Assembly (NCBI GenBank): GCA_051453625.1
Contig: JBOZIK010000001.1
Location: 217,514,379 to 217,561,515, forward strand
DNA: 47,137 nt
Direction: 5' to 3'
Source: Welwitschia mirabilis
Taxonomy: Eukaryota > Gnetophyta > Gnetopsida > Welwitschiales
The translations under genes were made by a program, and so were the position numbers. Position 1 is the first letter of the stretch. Every line of letters starts with the position of its first letter. Positions 1 to 12,160 of this stretch are shown piece after piece. Under the pieces are notes generated by a model. That model did not search any database. It was given only the letters and a program-made list of their open reading frames with translations, and was not told the DNA's origin.

Positions 1-1660
1 ATGATACTTAGTTCATGAAAAAGTAGTTTTATCGTGTAGATCATAATTCTAGAAAGATATTAATTTATTTAAGAAAGTGTTGAGAGATAGGGTTAAAAAA
101 CTTTAACATTAGATTTATAAAAAAAATTCTATAGTACAAAGATTAAAAAATATAAAATATAATTAAAAAATATTAAAAATACTCTAGTGACATTAATATT
201 AAAATAAATTATTAAAAAAATAAGAAATAAATTTAAACATATAAAAATATACTTTTCNNNNNNNNNNNNNNNNNNNNNNNNNNNNNNNNNNNNNNNNNNN
301 NNNNNNNNNNNNNNNNNNNNNNNNNNNNNNNNNNNNNNNNNNNNNNNNNNNNNNNNNNNNNNNNNNNNNNNNNNNNNNNNNNNNNNNNNNNNNNNNNNNN
401 NNNNNNNNNNNNNNNNNNNNNNNNNNNNNNNNNNNNNNNNNNNNNNNNNNNNNNNNNNNNNNNNNNNNNNNNNNNNNNNNNNNNNNNNNNNNNNNNNNNN
501 NNNNNNNNNNNNNNNNNNNNNNNNNNNNNNNNNNNNNNNNNNNNNNNNNNNNNNNNNNNNNNNNNNNNNNNNNNNNNNNNNNNNNNNNNNNNNNNNNNNN
601 NNNNNNNNNNNNNNNNNNNNNNNNNNNNNNNNNNNNNNNNNNNNNNNNNNNNNNNNNNNNNNNNNNNNNNNNNNNNNNNNNNNNNNNNNNNNNNNNTAGA
701 AAAAAGGTCATAAAGAACATAAGGAGGTAAATTGGTTGGAATCTAATAGAAATAAAAATAAAAAAAGAAGACAAGAAAGAGGCTATTTAAGAGAACAACA
801 TATGAAAGTAACATAAAGAAAATAAAAGCACACATTAAAAAATAAAGATAAGACAAAAGAATACTTAAAATGAAAAAAAGATGAGGAAATATCCAACTAA
901 TATGGTAGCATTATACCATAACATAAGAATATTTTCATTTCAAATAATAATATGTTTTACCAAAGTAAAAAAGTCAAATTTTATGCTAGAAATAGAGAAA
1001 ATATTGAACTTGAAATAATAAATAACATTACCATTTAAATTACTATAAATATTCATGATTAGAAGTAATACATAGATAAACAAAGTGAAGATAAAAGGAT
1101 ATGAAAGGAACAATTTACTACTAATTGTAAATTCTGATTTGGTTTTTCATCACTTTTATTTTATTAATAAAATATTAAGGTAAGTTTTATTTTTATTTCT
1201 CATAAATGTATAATATAATAAACAATTATATTTTTCTTAATTTTTATGGGGTTTTTGGTGTTGATTTGTAAGTTTTGCTTCTAGTTTTATATGTATCTCT
1301 CTCTTTTATAAGATAATATGTTGGGAGTACAACTATGTTGAGAAAATGCTTGAAATTAGCAGCATCAAATTTACTTTAAGAAAAATTATTAAACTTTGAA
1401 ATCTTGTGGATCTTTTAAAAGAGCTAATAGACTCCTAAACATGATTAAGATTTTATTTGAATCCATAGTAGTGTAATGAAGAATATCAAGTGATATAACT
1501 TCAACATTTATTAGCTTACTAGTGATAAGCCTAAATGTGAATTCTTATTAGTTTTGTCTTCTATTATGTATAGAAATTTGAAAAGTAATTTAATATGTGC
1601 AATGAAAATGTAATCATTTATTTCTTGGAAATTTGTATTTACACTTCTAACAATAATGCA
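1..1660. other. AT-rich intergenic DNA, no gene seen
   Basis: Very AT-rich sequence with many short A/T runs and a 439-base N gap at 258-696. I see no coding pattern, RNA gene or LTR boundary. The long open frame across the gap on the minus strand is only an effect of the Ns. Confidence 0.7.
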
Positions 1661-1667
1661 TAATTAA

Positions 1668-2657
1668 GATCATATATATATGATTATTTTTTTGCAATTC
1701 CTTAGATATTATAATTTTTAATTTCATTTTATGCATAAATAAATTTTTTAATATTTCATTCCATGACTTTGTATTTACAAGCATTATATTTTTAAATAAT
1801 AAGAAAAAATTATATTTAAAAGTTTTCAATTTGCTATCCAAGTTTATAAATGAATATATTAAATTATATTGTCATTTTTCAATGGAACTTTAATAATTTT
1901 GTATTGAACTATAAAATAGATTTAATTACTTAAGCATTTATTTATATATATTAAAGGAAACTAGAGATAATATATTGCATAACTCAAGTATTTAATTATT
2001 ACTTAAAGAAGATATAACATTTAAAATTGATTACATCATAACATATTATTTACATGAAGAATGTGGTAGTTTAAATATTGATTTGTATCCAAAGTTTTAN
2101 NNNNNNNNNNNNNNNNNNNNNNNNNNNNNNNNNNNNNNNNNNNNNNNNNNNNNNNNNNNNNNNNNNNNNNNNNNNNNNNNNNNNNNNNNNNNNNNNNNNA
2201 TGTAGAAAAGATATATATATATATATACGTTTATATCTAGGATTATTATTTTGCAATTCATTAGATATTATAATTTTTAATTTTATTTTATGCATAGATA
2301 AAGTTTTACTTTTTCACTCTATGACTTTGTATTTACAAGCATCATAGATTTAAATAATACTGAAAAATTATATTTAAAAGTTTGTAATTTATAATCCAAG
2401 ATTATAAATGAATATATTAAATTATATTGTCATTTTTCAATTGAACTTTGGGAATTTTGTCTTCAACTACAAAATAGACTTAATTAATTAAGGATTTGTT
2501 TATTTCTATTGAAAGAAACTAGATAGAATATATTCCATAATTCAAGTATTTAATTATTAATTAAAGAAGATATTACATTTGAAATTGATTATAACATAAC
2601 ATATTAGTTACATGAGGCATGTGGAAGTTTAAAGATTGATTTGTATCCAAAGTTTTA
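1668..2657 (+). repeat. Imperfect tandem duplication (~0.45 kb unit) split by a gap
   Basis: The stretch 1668-2099 is repeated at about 2207-2657, offset by about 559 bases including 100 Ns. Both copies share a GCAATTC-TTAGATATTATAA block near the start (1694 and 2253), a TATGACTTTGTATTTACAAGCAT-type block in the middle, and end in GATTTGTATCCAAAGTTTTA (2080-2099 and 2638-2657). The copies differ at scattered sites, so this is an old tandem duplication or two related repeats, not simple assembly overlap. An (AT)n run at 2211-2226 borders the second copy. No coding content is visible. Confidence 0.75.
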
Positions 2658-4154
2658 AGATAGAAATTTATTTTTTTTGACTTAGAAATGTGATAGCTAT
2701 ATACCTTTAAAGTTTAAAATACTATAAATATATAAATAGTTATTGTGATAGATGCCTAAAGTTTATTTATACTACTATATGTTTTTAATTGTACTATATA
2801 GTGGTTTATAATGTAGTTATGATTATAGTCTATACTATAATTGATTTTTTGAGCATATCTACCTTTAATGCTTATCTATTGAAATTTTAAATAGTATAAT
2901 AAGTGTTATTCAAATAATAAAATGAGGTATTTCTTTAAGAGGATAAAGCTATGGTTTTAGTATTTAGATGGTATTATATAACATGAGTGTGATTTTTAAT
3001 TTATTAATTATAAATATTTTTGAAGTATAGATAAGAAAATTTCTTTGGTCTTAAGGTAAGTAGTATATGAATTTTATTAATAACTTAATATGTTACCAAA
3101 ATGTCTTATATTACCTATTTAGATCTTCTTCAAATTATTAGTAATATTGGATTCCACACCAAACATAATTCAAAAGTTAAGTACATTTGCCTTTTAGCAA
3201 ATAACTTATGTTTAACTTTTTTTTAATGCATATTTCATGGAGTGCAACTTCTTTTTAGTTTTAAATCTTAAAACTTCTAATCCAATCCTAGTTAATTTCA
3301 TCAATTTTACTTTCTAATGAAGTTCAAATTCATATGTTAAAGCATAGTATATTTATATACTTGTAGAATTATTTACTAACATGCATATAACTATGTGATT
3401 AGATTGGCATGATAAGAGACTCTATTTTTGTACAAGTTCTATAAGAAACCTTTATATTCGTAATTTAATGTCTTAAAAATATGCATTGTAGTCTAACAAA
3501 AAGGTTTATAATGTCAAATGATTAGGTTTACAATGAAATACTCTTAAAAGATCAGAAATAGATGTTTTACATCTTTTTTATCATATTTAATCTTCTTAAT
3601 AACATAATAAATGTAATAATTATTTCTTTAACTATAAGATAAAGAATTAAAAAGGATTCACTAATTATCATACTAATGTTCTTTCAAAGCTAGATATATT
3701 TGTTAAAGTTATGCTTTGTTAAGGTGCCTCCACTCAAAAGGTTAATAACAATTCAAGAATGAGTTGAATATCTCACTACGTTTTAGACAACATTTTATAG
3801 CCAAAAAAATCTAAAAATAGTTGAAGTAATAGAATATAATGTGATCATGGATTTAAAAAATAATATTTTTACAATAGAATAAAAAACTATATATATTTCT
3901 TATAAGACAACTAGGAAGATGCTGTAGATTTCTTTTCATTTACATAATATTATACTAAAGTGAAACGGTAAGAAGCAACTATTTTTACTAACCTATTAGG
4001 ATTATGTATTTGAAAAAAAAAAAGTAAAAATTAAGTCATGATAGTTTGGTATCAAAATATTTGATTAACATTTTCATATGCTTATATTTTTATTTTAGTA
4101 GTATATGTACTTGTTAATTTTTAAGTAGTATATGTATGTTCATTTAAAATTCAT
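2658..4154. other. AT-rich intergenic DNA, no gene seen
   Basis: Nothing recognisable: no long reading frame, no LTR ends, no RNA gene. Probably decayed repeat. Confidence 0.6.
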
Positions 4155-4715
4155 ATTCATGGTATGCATATTTGAATCAATTAAATTCTAATTATGCTAA
4201 TATATAGGATCATCTCAATTTAGAATACAATAAACTAATTTTTTAAGTTAGCACACTCATTCTCAGGGTGAGATATATAGAAAGAGAGGAAACGAATATA
4301 GATAAGATCTAATGAAAATATTTAGAAATTAATAAAATACAAGGCTTTATGATAGATCACTTTTTTCATTTATATTATTTTCATGTATTTTTATTTTTAA
4401 TGGACCTTAGATTATTCTATTATATTTATGATCAATGATGGTTGAACTTTATACATCCTTGAAGATTCATCAATGATCCTCTTATATTTTCCAATTTGTT
4501 ACTAGTAGCTAGTTATTAGATTTATCATGTTGCACAATTTGTTTGTGTTTTTAAATTATTAATCTAAGTGACCCACTAGTTCCTTTAATGTCAAAATAGT
4601 TATGTGTGGAATTATCTTGTAGATCCCCTAGTTATCCATTTTATCAATTTTGTCCCTTAGGATCAAAAGAAAGTAGTTGATGTGATCTATTAATTTGAAT
4701 GAAACTTCCATCACA

Positions 4716-4727
4716 TGGTATCATAGG
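4716..4727 (+). promoter_or_regulatory. Primer-binding site (decayed), element B1
   Basis: TGGTATCATAGG matches 10 of 12 bases of the plant initiator-Met PBS TGGTATCAGAGC and directly follows CACA, a plausible LTR end. The homologous site in B2 is TGGGATCATAGA at 36266-36277. Confidence 0.55.
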
Positions 4728-6737
4728 ATGTCCATATTCTTATACTCACATTACTAGCAAAGAGAAGAACAACATGTTGTAATCCTAGTTTTATTTTGAA
4801 AGCTCTTATACTAATGTTTTATTTATCATCCCTCAAAGTCAAGTCCTTGATTACAGACTTTTATATGAACCTCTCAATTTAGTGGAATTTCTTTTCATAG
4901 AACTTAATAAAAATTTAAGGAATAGAATAAATGAGAGAAAAACATTAATGAAATATTTAGATAAAATAAAAATAGGATGATATTAAAGATATTGATTGAT
5001 ATTTATATTTGTTAAGCTTGGGTAGATGAATGAATATTTCAAAATTAAGAAAAGAAAAAGTTTTAAATTTAAATTTAAATGCTTCAAAAAAATAAATATG
5101 TACATGAGATGATTACATAACTCCTTTAGAAAATAATTTGAATGTATTAAATCTCTATTTAACATGTGACTTTTCTCTCTGTATTAGTTTCTCTTGTTAT
5201 ACATAAGTAAATAACCTAGTCATTTAATATGTCTTGTTTTAATTTTTTTGGTTAGCATGATCTTATCATAATAAATGCTAAATATTTTAGATGAAACTAT
5301 GTTTTACATATTTCTAGTTAATAGATATTAATTCTATTATGAAAGAGCTAAAACATTGTAAGTATGTTATGATATAGCTAAAATGTTTGAGATGATATAG
5401 TTTCATACTATGTAATTTAGCTAAGAACATTGCATACTTTGTAATAATAAAGTAAATGGTAATAACATCTAGAATAGCTATGAATCCTAACATGGAGGAA
5501 GAAGGAAATCCAACAAGCTCTATCTAGTTTATTACTTAATCTTTTTAATTAGTCTTTAAAATAATAAGAAATCAAGTCCTAGTGGTTACATAATCATAGA
5601 ATTAATACAATGTTGTGGTATAATTTTAAAAGCTTTAATTAGCTATCTTTAAATAAATTGAAGGTTCAACTAAAGTTAAGGCTTGTATGACCAAGAGAAA
5701 TAAGTATTTTTATTATTCAATACTTCCTTGAGAAAGATACAATGATAATAGATGTGTGTCAACTTGAGGAAGAAACTTTCTTATCATGGGAAAATAAAAT
5801 GTAAAAACTAGAGATACCTAAAAATTCACTACTATAACTACCTAGTCTAATCCATGCCATAGGGTAATTTTAAAAATATAAATCTTGAGAGTTATATGTT
5901 GTAAGATAAGCAAATATAATTGTATCCTAGTGTGAAGTGATATTCTTAGCATTGCTAAGGTATGTGAGTGCTTTAAATAATGATAAGAGAGGAAAAGTGA
6001 GTCATTTTATGGTTGGATTATATCCTACAGTAGAACATACAATTTAAATTTTTAACATATTATTTTAAATAATACCTAAAACAATTATGTTTGAAGAGAA
6101 TTAGGGGTAAAGAAAATAAAAATCTATAATAAGAATCATGAACCTTTTATGAAGAAGACTTAATTTTATGATTTGTGAGTGAAAAATGACTTTATAAGAC
6201 TTTAGCTTATTTTCTCTAATCTTTGTCTTATAAAGCTTACTCTATTGTCATCTAAGCTAGTATAGATTGGTTAAGCTTTAAAACTAATAATGGAAAAAGA
6301 AATCACACTTCTAGAAGGATAATCCAACATTATAGAAAAAAGAAAAATAAAGTAATACCAAAACATTTATGTCTTTACATTATAATTGATTGCATATTAA
6401 AAGAATTTTTCATAAGTTCATAGGAAGTATTTAAATATTTCAAAATCTAATGCGGTGAGGAGGTCACAAGAAAAAGTTTGAGTAGTAGTTACTATATAGT
6501 CTATTAAGGTCCAATTTTCCATAATCAAATAAGTAAGTATGCATTTTGATAATCCTATTACTATGTAAATAAATACTAATGTTAATTATTAGTTTACTTC
6601 ATGAAGATGTATTTAAAGAAAACAATAGATAATATGTAGAATCCTATGAACAGAAAATTTAGCTTTGTAATGACCTAAGAGAAATAATAGATTAGATGGT
6701 CCCAAGATATACTTTATGTTAATGGAAAGATAATTAT

Positions 6738-7225
6738 TTGAGAAGTTCAATTCTTATAAATTATATAAGAAAACATGAGACATTTGGGAAAATAAAACTT
6801 TCTAGGCTAAGAGACTATAAGGAAGCATTAAATATTAAATATGAAACATGTGATGAAGTATTTATAAATATGATTATACTAGTTGAAAAAGAAGATACAA
6901 AAGAGAAATATATATGTAGCATAGTGGATAAGTAGTCTCATGTGTACTATAAAGAGTCACATGAAATCCCATCATCTACAAACATGGAATTTAATCTAGA
7001 GGTAGTAATAGGTATCACATTTATGTCTCTAAAGATTCTCATCATATATTACCTACAAAGATGATAAAGTTAATGATGTAGCTACAAGAGCTATTTGGAT
7101 AAATAATTCATACAACTAAGTATATCCCCATGGTATGACCTAATATTATTTATGAAGAAGAAGGATTAAACCTTAAGATATTATATTAATTATAGAAAAT
7201 AAAATAATATAATAATTAAAATAGT
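6738..7225 (+). pseudogene. Broken Ty3/gypsy pol fragment: PR-RT linker and RT N-terminus (B1)
   Basis: An open stretch at 6738-6935 (65 codons) precedes a region readable across frameshifts as the usual linker before gypsy RT. It has a proline-serine block followed by NMEFNLEV (about 6970-7005), then LQELF (about 7079-7094), then PHG near 7127 where the family has S-PWG, and NYRK-NN-IIK (about 7180-7205), which matches the family's DYRxLNxxTIK motif. The YPL-type step follows and then similarity ends. Stops and shifts occur throughout, so it cannot make RT. The same piece recurs at about 12510-12745, 38500-38770 and 41725-42010. The 65-codon frame probably survives by chance. Confidence 0.6.
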
Positions 7226-7801
7226 TTTCCTTACATTAAAATAAGCATCAACATTCATATACATAAAAATACAAATATGATATACCAATAAACAAACTTA
7301 TGAACACAATACATGTTAGCCAATCCATTGAATGAATAAAAAAAATTTAGATACTAAAAGATGGTATAAGAGAGTTAAAATTTCTTAGTAGTTGTAACAA
7401 CAATGGAGGGCTAAGTAGGATTTATAAAGATAATAGTAATTAACAAGTCATTTGACATTTTTGAGTATATAACAACATGTTCTTTTCTTACAGTAGTCCA
7501 TACCGAATATACATTATATTTCCACATCTTTAGAACTAGCAATTGGTAAATGTATTAATGATGTATGAAGCCATTATTAGTTTGTAACATACCATCTGAA
7601 TAACCATCTTATACCTTAAACATGATTTTGAATAGTTAATTTTATTAACAACATGACCAACATTATTGTTGTTTTTCAATTTTCACATTTTTCTACTTTC
7701 TTTTTCTCTTGCTTTATAAATCTTCACCTTCCTTTAGAAAACATGGATTTAAGCTTTGAGGCTGATCATTAGTAAAGTCTTAGAAGTATTTTATCTAAGG
7801 T
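7226..7801. other. Flank of the family A insertion, unidentified
   Basis: This AT-rich stretch is repeated with roughly 10-15% difference (by eye) at about 12746-13319, always just left of a family A LTR. It is not present next to B2 or B3, so it is not simply more of family B. No coding signal was found on either strand. Confidence 0.6.
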
Positions 7802-7806
7802 CCTTT
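7802..7806 (+). repeat. 5-bp target site duplication, left side of element A
   Basis: CCTTT lies directly before the outer 5' LTR and recurs directly after the 3' LTR at 27192-27196. Five bases is the usual Ty3/gypsy duplication size. The inner LTR at 13325 is preceded by CCCTT, a one-base-different version of the same flank. Confidence 0.7.
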
Positions 7807-8221
7807 TATAATGTTCCAAAATCATTAATTAAATAATAATGTATGTTAAGTGCCAATGAAGTGTTAACAAAAGATGTAAATGGGTGTGACCTAAATATGT
7901 AAAGATGTGTTCCTTCATTATGTAATATAAGCCTGTTGTATTAGATGGATGTGAATAAACTAGGTGGATGTAACTGACAACAACCTTGGCTGGTCCCCAA
8001 GGATCCCAAGAGGGGAACTATGGTCGTAGTCCACATCTTTACCTATAACCACTAGTCTAAGGTTATTTACTAATGATGTGAAATATAATCTACTATTATC
8101 AATAATAAAAGCTTGTTTCTCTCTAAATTATTCCTTGTTATTTTTATGAATCTTAGAATATTATTTTAAATGTTCCTTTTTTATGCAAAGTAATTTAAAA
8201 ATAGTAGAATGGAACATTAAA
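7807..8221 (+). repeat. 5' LTR of element A (outer copy)
   Basis: 415 bases, starting TATAATGTTCC (the canonical TG has decayed to TA) and ending GGAACATTAAA (CA has decayed to AA). It aligns along its length with 13325-13741 and 26668-27191. An AATAAAA polyadenylation-type signal lies near 8105, in the conserved ATCAATAATAAAAGC stretch. Confidence 0.8.
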
Positions 8222-8223
8222 TT

Positions 8224-8235
8224 TGGTACTAGAGA
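8224..8235 (+). promoter_or_regulatory. Decayed primer-binding site, element A outer copy
   Basis: TGGTACTAGAGA lies two bases after the LTR end and keeps 9 of 12 bases of TGGTATCAGAGC. The inner copy at 13744 is better preserved, which supports this reading. Confidence 0.6.
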
Positions 8236-8415
8236 CCATAACAAGTGGTAAACCGCTACTTGAAGAAAAACAAGGAAGAAACTCACTTTATAAATTAAAA
8301 AAACTAAAAGGCCAAATAGTACATCAAAGAATAGTAATATGGTATTCAAGGAAAATGAGATGTGAGCGAAAATAGGGTGTATGACACCTTTACAAGAAAA
8401 AACCAAACATCAAAG

Positions 8416-10635
8416 CTAAGGAGGAAGAAGATCCTCCATGGAGAAAGTAAGAGGGTTGTAACACTCTGCGCCTGGGATAGAAGGCTCCGTGCCACCTGGA
8501 ACTACTTCCATTCCAATAGGCTCTAAAGGAATTACTATAGTAATAATTTCAATAAAAGAAAAAGATGCTATTAAATCTACCCTAGTAATAGGATAAAGAC
8601 GCTTATAGAGATTCATATGAAACTCACTGTAAGCAATCAAAGTCCTTAATAGATGTTCTTTTGAGATCTTCCCTCCATGATACAACACATTTATTTTATC
8701 AATATTAATGGCTAGACGATATTCATAAGCTTGAATCATCCTCTCACTCTTTGTCAAATGAGCAGATAAGGCAGCCTAACTTTCTTCTATTATGATCATC
8801 CGTGAAACATCTGCTCGTGATTTCTTCTCTGAAAAATGCATGTTTTCCACCTCATTCTCCAACATCTTAAGGGAAGCACTCAAAGACTCTCACTCTTCAA
8901 TTCCATGATGAACCATATAGTAAAATGACTTCATCATATCCATCATGTTTTAGAAATCTCAAAGTGGAGCAGGCCATTTTCACTATGGAGAATAATGGAG
9001 GGTGAAATAAGCAGAACAACTATATTTGAAGTCTCATGATATATCTATTGTCTTATATTGTCGATAGGTGTATACATTATCTAGGCATGAAGGATGCATT
9101 ACCTGTCCATGCAAAAGACTAGAAAGGAATTGGTAATCCCCTATCTAGTCCATTAACTCCTTGATCTTAGGATATAATGTCTCCATCATTGACAGAAGCT
9201 GATTTCTGTAATAAGAAACTTGGATATGTTTGTTAACAATAGACGATGAAGCTACAAGCAGGCAGTGAGGAGGCTCTAGAGAAGGGTAAGCAATAGAAGG
9301 AATTTGAGTTGGAGGTTGAAAATAGGGGGTAAAATAGGAGATATCCCCCTGATCCAGTAAGGTGTCAAAATCATTAAGTACCTATTCCTCTTGAGATTCA
9401 GAAAAAAATAATAAATTCATGAAGACGCTAGTGAAAAGAATAGAAGGAAAAGTTTTACTTACAACTATGCACTTCTCCCTTAGTTGCCAAAGAGAGAGCT
9501 TCTCTGGAGGCCATGAGGTAAAATCCATGTCCTCCCCTACTAAAGTTTTTACACAAGAAACCTGAAATAAAATAAAAAGAGATGGTAGTGAATAATATCC
9601 CACAGGACCAGTGTCATTGAGAAAAGATAAGGGATATATTCTCTTCATCTTCTAGTTTCATAGACACAAGGCAATTCATAGAAGCTTTATCATGTTTTTG
9701 ATGAGAAGAGTCATGAGAATAGAAAAATTACCCAAAGTTAATAGAAATATACTTAACAATAAAATTCCTCAGCAAAACCCATACCTCAGATGGAATAGAA
9801 AAAGAATCCTAAGATATCTCTCTAAAGTTATAACTCCCAGAGACTTCATCCTCCATAGATGAGGAAGAATGATGATGTAATAAAAATTGAGCAAAAATCT
9901 AAGAAGAACATAAATCATAAAAAGAATCTACAAAAACAACCTTAAATGGTTGTATACCCCCTGAACCCATAAAAGTAAAATATAAACCTAATAAAATATG
10001 GCCACAAAAACACTTTCCCCTATAACCATTCCTCTTCAAATGGGTCAACTAGGAAAGAGTAGAAGAACAGATAACCAAGGACAATTGAAAGAAATTCCAC
10101 TAGTCAGAAAGAGACATGACTAAATTATATAGGTGGGAATCTCACTCATCCGATCATAAAAAAAGGCCCTATTACCAATTAGCTTCCCACTAGCTACAAA
10201 GTATGGAATGGTAAAATTGACTATAGAAATCCCATGGTGGTGGGTATCCATCTCTTGCACATATAAAAAATCATCCAAGAAATTTTCCAAGAAGTAATGA
10301 AAGTCCTCATTAGAATAAGAGGCTTTGGAAGGAACATGATTACCTTCACTCATTCTAAAGGCTAGCCTGATGCTCTCCTCTGAAATTTGAATTGGGCCAT
10401 GTCGAGAATGGATAATGATATCAGTCTCTAGATTGAAGGAAGAATACAAGGAATACATGATGAAAAGAATAGTAGAATGACAAAAATGGAAGGATGGAAA
10501 GCCACAGAGGTCTAGGATATTAGAGGAGAAGTTCAAATAAAACCCTTGCTCTAAAACACATTCATGTATTTCCAACTCTGCAGACCTAACATTGGTAGAA
10601 TTCTAAGAAATGACAGGATAAAATCTAGAAGCCAT
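8416..10635 (-). pseudogene. Opposite-strand gene-like unit of element A, copy 1
   Basis: Read on the minus strand from ATGGCTTCT (10635) to a TAG after MEDLLPP (8416-8418). The N-terminal part (10635 to about 10120) holds a motif HGPIQISEESIRLAFRM and a following HHHGISIVNF-PYFVASGKL block. A middle part (about 10080-9700) keeps blocks such as GKCFCGHILLGLYF and GGIQPFKVVFVDSFYDL. An exon-like segment (about 9562-9466) carries EDMDFTSWPPEKLSLWQLRE, bounded by TTTCAG on one side and GTAAGT on the other. A proline-rich stretch follows, then a helical tail (about 8950-8620) with regularly spaced hydrophobics. Several stops and frameshifts make this copy dead. The family is not certain: the HG-I-IS-E-I pattern resembles plant mobile domain or 'putative plant transposon' proteins, by eye only. 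It sits between PBS and gag, oriented against gag-pol. Confidence 0.6.
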
Positions 10636-10683
10636 ACCTTAACTAGTAAAAGAAGTGCATCAACAAATACTGGAAGGGACTCA

Positions 10684-10691
10684 TACTTATA
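10684..10691 (-). promoter_or_regulatory. TATA-like box for opposite-strand unit, copy 1
   Basis: On the minus strand TATAAGTA lies about 50 bases upstream of the ATG at 10635. Copies 2 and 3 have TATAAATA in the same place. An in-frame TAA lies two codons before the ATG, supporting that start. An alternative reading treats the area as a coding exon preceded by an intron (GTAATTC at 10810 to TTTGTACAG at 10716), with an upstream ATG at 10862. Confidence 0.4.
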
Positions 10692-11000
10692 GGCAAAAAC
10701 AAGCTCTAGAAGGGCCTGTACAAAAATCAAAGGGAAAAAAGGAAAAAACATTAAAATTAAAAAAAAGTAGAATAAAAAAAGATAAGTAGAAGAATAAATA
10801 AAAGAATTACCAATTTGACTATGGAGGCACGTGACAAAAGAAGCAAAAAATGAGGGGACCATGAAGCTATTTATAGTGGTAGATCATGGTTTAACATAAC
10901 CCAAAAATAATAGTTAACCATGATTGACCACAACTCTATTAAATACAAACAATTCTAGTTAACCACAGAAAAATCAAGGCCTTGAACTACACTAAACTAA

Positions 11001-11760
11001 AGGTCAATGTTCCACTCTAAAGGATGATGTAATATTTCTAAATGGCTGACATCACACTTCATAGGCCAACATCCCACTCACAGAAGGTTGACATCACACT
11101 TTAGAGGATGACATCACACTCCTAGAAGGTTAACGTCGCAGTCTTAAATGGTCAATGTCATACTTTAGTAGCCAAACTAAAGGCTAATGTCGTACTTCTG
11201 AGGCTAACATCACACTTGATCTTGCCAATCTAGACGCAATACTTCAAAGAACCTCAAAAGCCCATGTCACACTTGGATGGCCAATGTCGTACTTGGGTGC
11301 CTAACGTTATACTTTCCCTCCACAGGCCCAGATTCTATTAGTTTTCAAAGAAATTGCTTATTCTATTTGCCTGTCTAAGGAAGGCCAACATCATACTTGA
11401 GTGGTCGACATCACACTTGTCACCTATAAGCCTAGAATTATCTCTCCAAAATTACCTATTTACTCATTGACACAAAGGCTCTGACATCGCACTTTGGTGG
11501 TCAACGTTGTACTTAGATGACTAACATCATACTTGTGTGACTGACATTGCACTTAGGTGTCTGATTTCACACTTGTCACTCATAAGCCCAAAAGTTGCCT
11601 CTCCGAAATCACCTATTTTGTTCACTGACACAAGTGATTTGATGTTGGACTTGATGGATCAACGTCACATTTGGAGAACTTGACATTATACTTGAGGGCT
11701 CAACATCACCCTTAGTACATGCAAATATTTGTTGTTACACTTAAGTCTCTAACATCTTTT
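11001..11760 (+). repeat. Short tandem-like repeat array (20-22 bp units), copy 1
   Basis: More than 20 units can be counted by eye with the pattern GGCYRACRTCRCACTT plus 4-6 spacer bases. Neighbouring units start 20 or 22 bases apart in blocks, separated by conserved non-repeat spacers such as CACCTATAAGCC and CTCATAAGCCCAAAA. Variation is mostly C/T and G/A at what look like former CpG sites (GTCGCACTT, GTCGTACTT, ATCACACTT). The array lies between the two oppositely oriented TATA boxes of the element. Confidence 0.8.
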
Positions 11761-11907
11761 TTGGATTCCTAGCAATACACAGACCCCTCCCATTAATAGT
11801 TGTTAGCCATGTCAGGAAGTTTGTTATGGTAATTGCTAGAAACTATTTTCTCTAATCATTTTCTTAACTACCAGGTAGTTATAGGTCCCCAACTTCTGCT
11901 AGCAAAA

Positions 11908-11918
11908 TTATAAAAAGG
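11908..11918 (+). promoter_or_regulatory. Sense TATA box upstream of gag, copy 1
   Basis: TTATAAAAAGG is conserved in all three copies, about 250 bases before the gag start. It is followed by a purine-rich leader including (GA)n at 11939-11953. About 100 bases upstream is CCATGTCAG (11807-11815), a decayed form of the CCACGTCAG motif kept in copies 2 and 3. This suggests an internal promoter for gag, in addition to the LTR promoter. Confidence 0.45.
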
Positions 11919-12160
11919 TAATACCACTAGAGGAAAAAGAGAGAGAGAGAGAGCAAGAGAATTCTTGTAGAATCTAAAAAAGGTGTATGAGTTTAGGAGG
12001 ACCTCAAACCCACTAGCGCATCATAAAACATAGGGTTAATAAGTGAATTAATGCACTAGAAGGCCATATTAATAATATTCACTCACAAAATGAATAGTAA
12101 CCTAGGAGGTTTAATAGTCTTCTTTTTTGCCTAGAAGAAAGACCTACAAAACCCAATTAG

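Larger units (their letters stand above)
4155..7225 (+). mobile_element. Family B Ty3/gypsy remnant, copy B1 (5' part only)
   Basis: This block matches 35630-38765 along its length with many substitutions and indels. Landmarks in order are an LTR-like stretch ending near 4715, a decayed primer-binding site at 4716-4727, about 2.2 kb of decayed gag/protease-type sequence, and the start of a reverse transcriptase (about 6965-7225). The similarity to the other B copies stops abruptly near 7225, where unrelated sequence begins, so RT is cut off in its first third. The LTR start is not defined; 4155 is only where similarity to the other copy becomes visible. All reading frames are broken. Classification as Ty3/gypsy rests on the RT motifs. 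The detailed gag content is inferred from position only. Confidence 0.65.

Noticed and set aside
199-774. 191-residue minus-strand open frame
   Set aside because: Most of it is N; no real sequence supports it.
8161-8406. 81-residue minus-strand frame across the LTR end and PBS
   Set aside because: It lies across LTR/PBS sequence and is not kept in copy 2; a chance frame.
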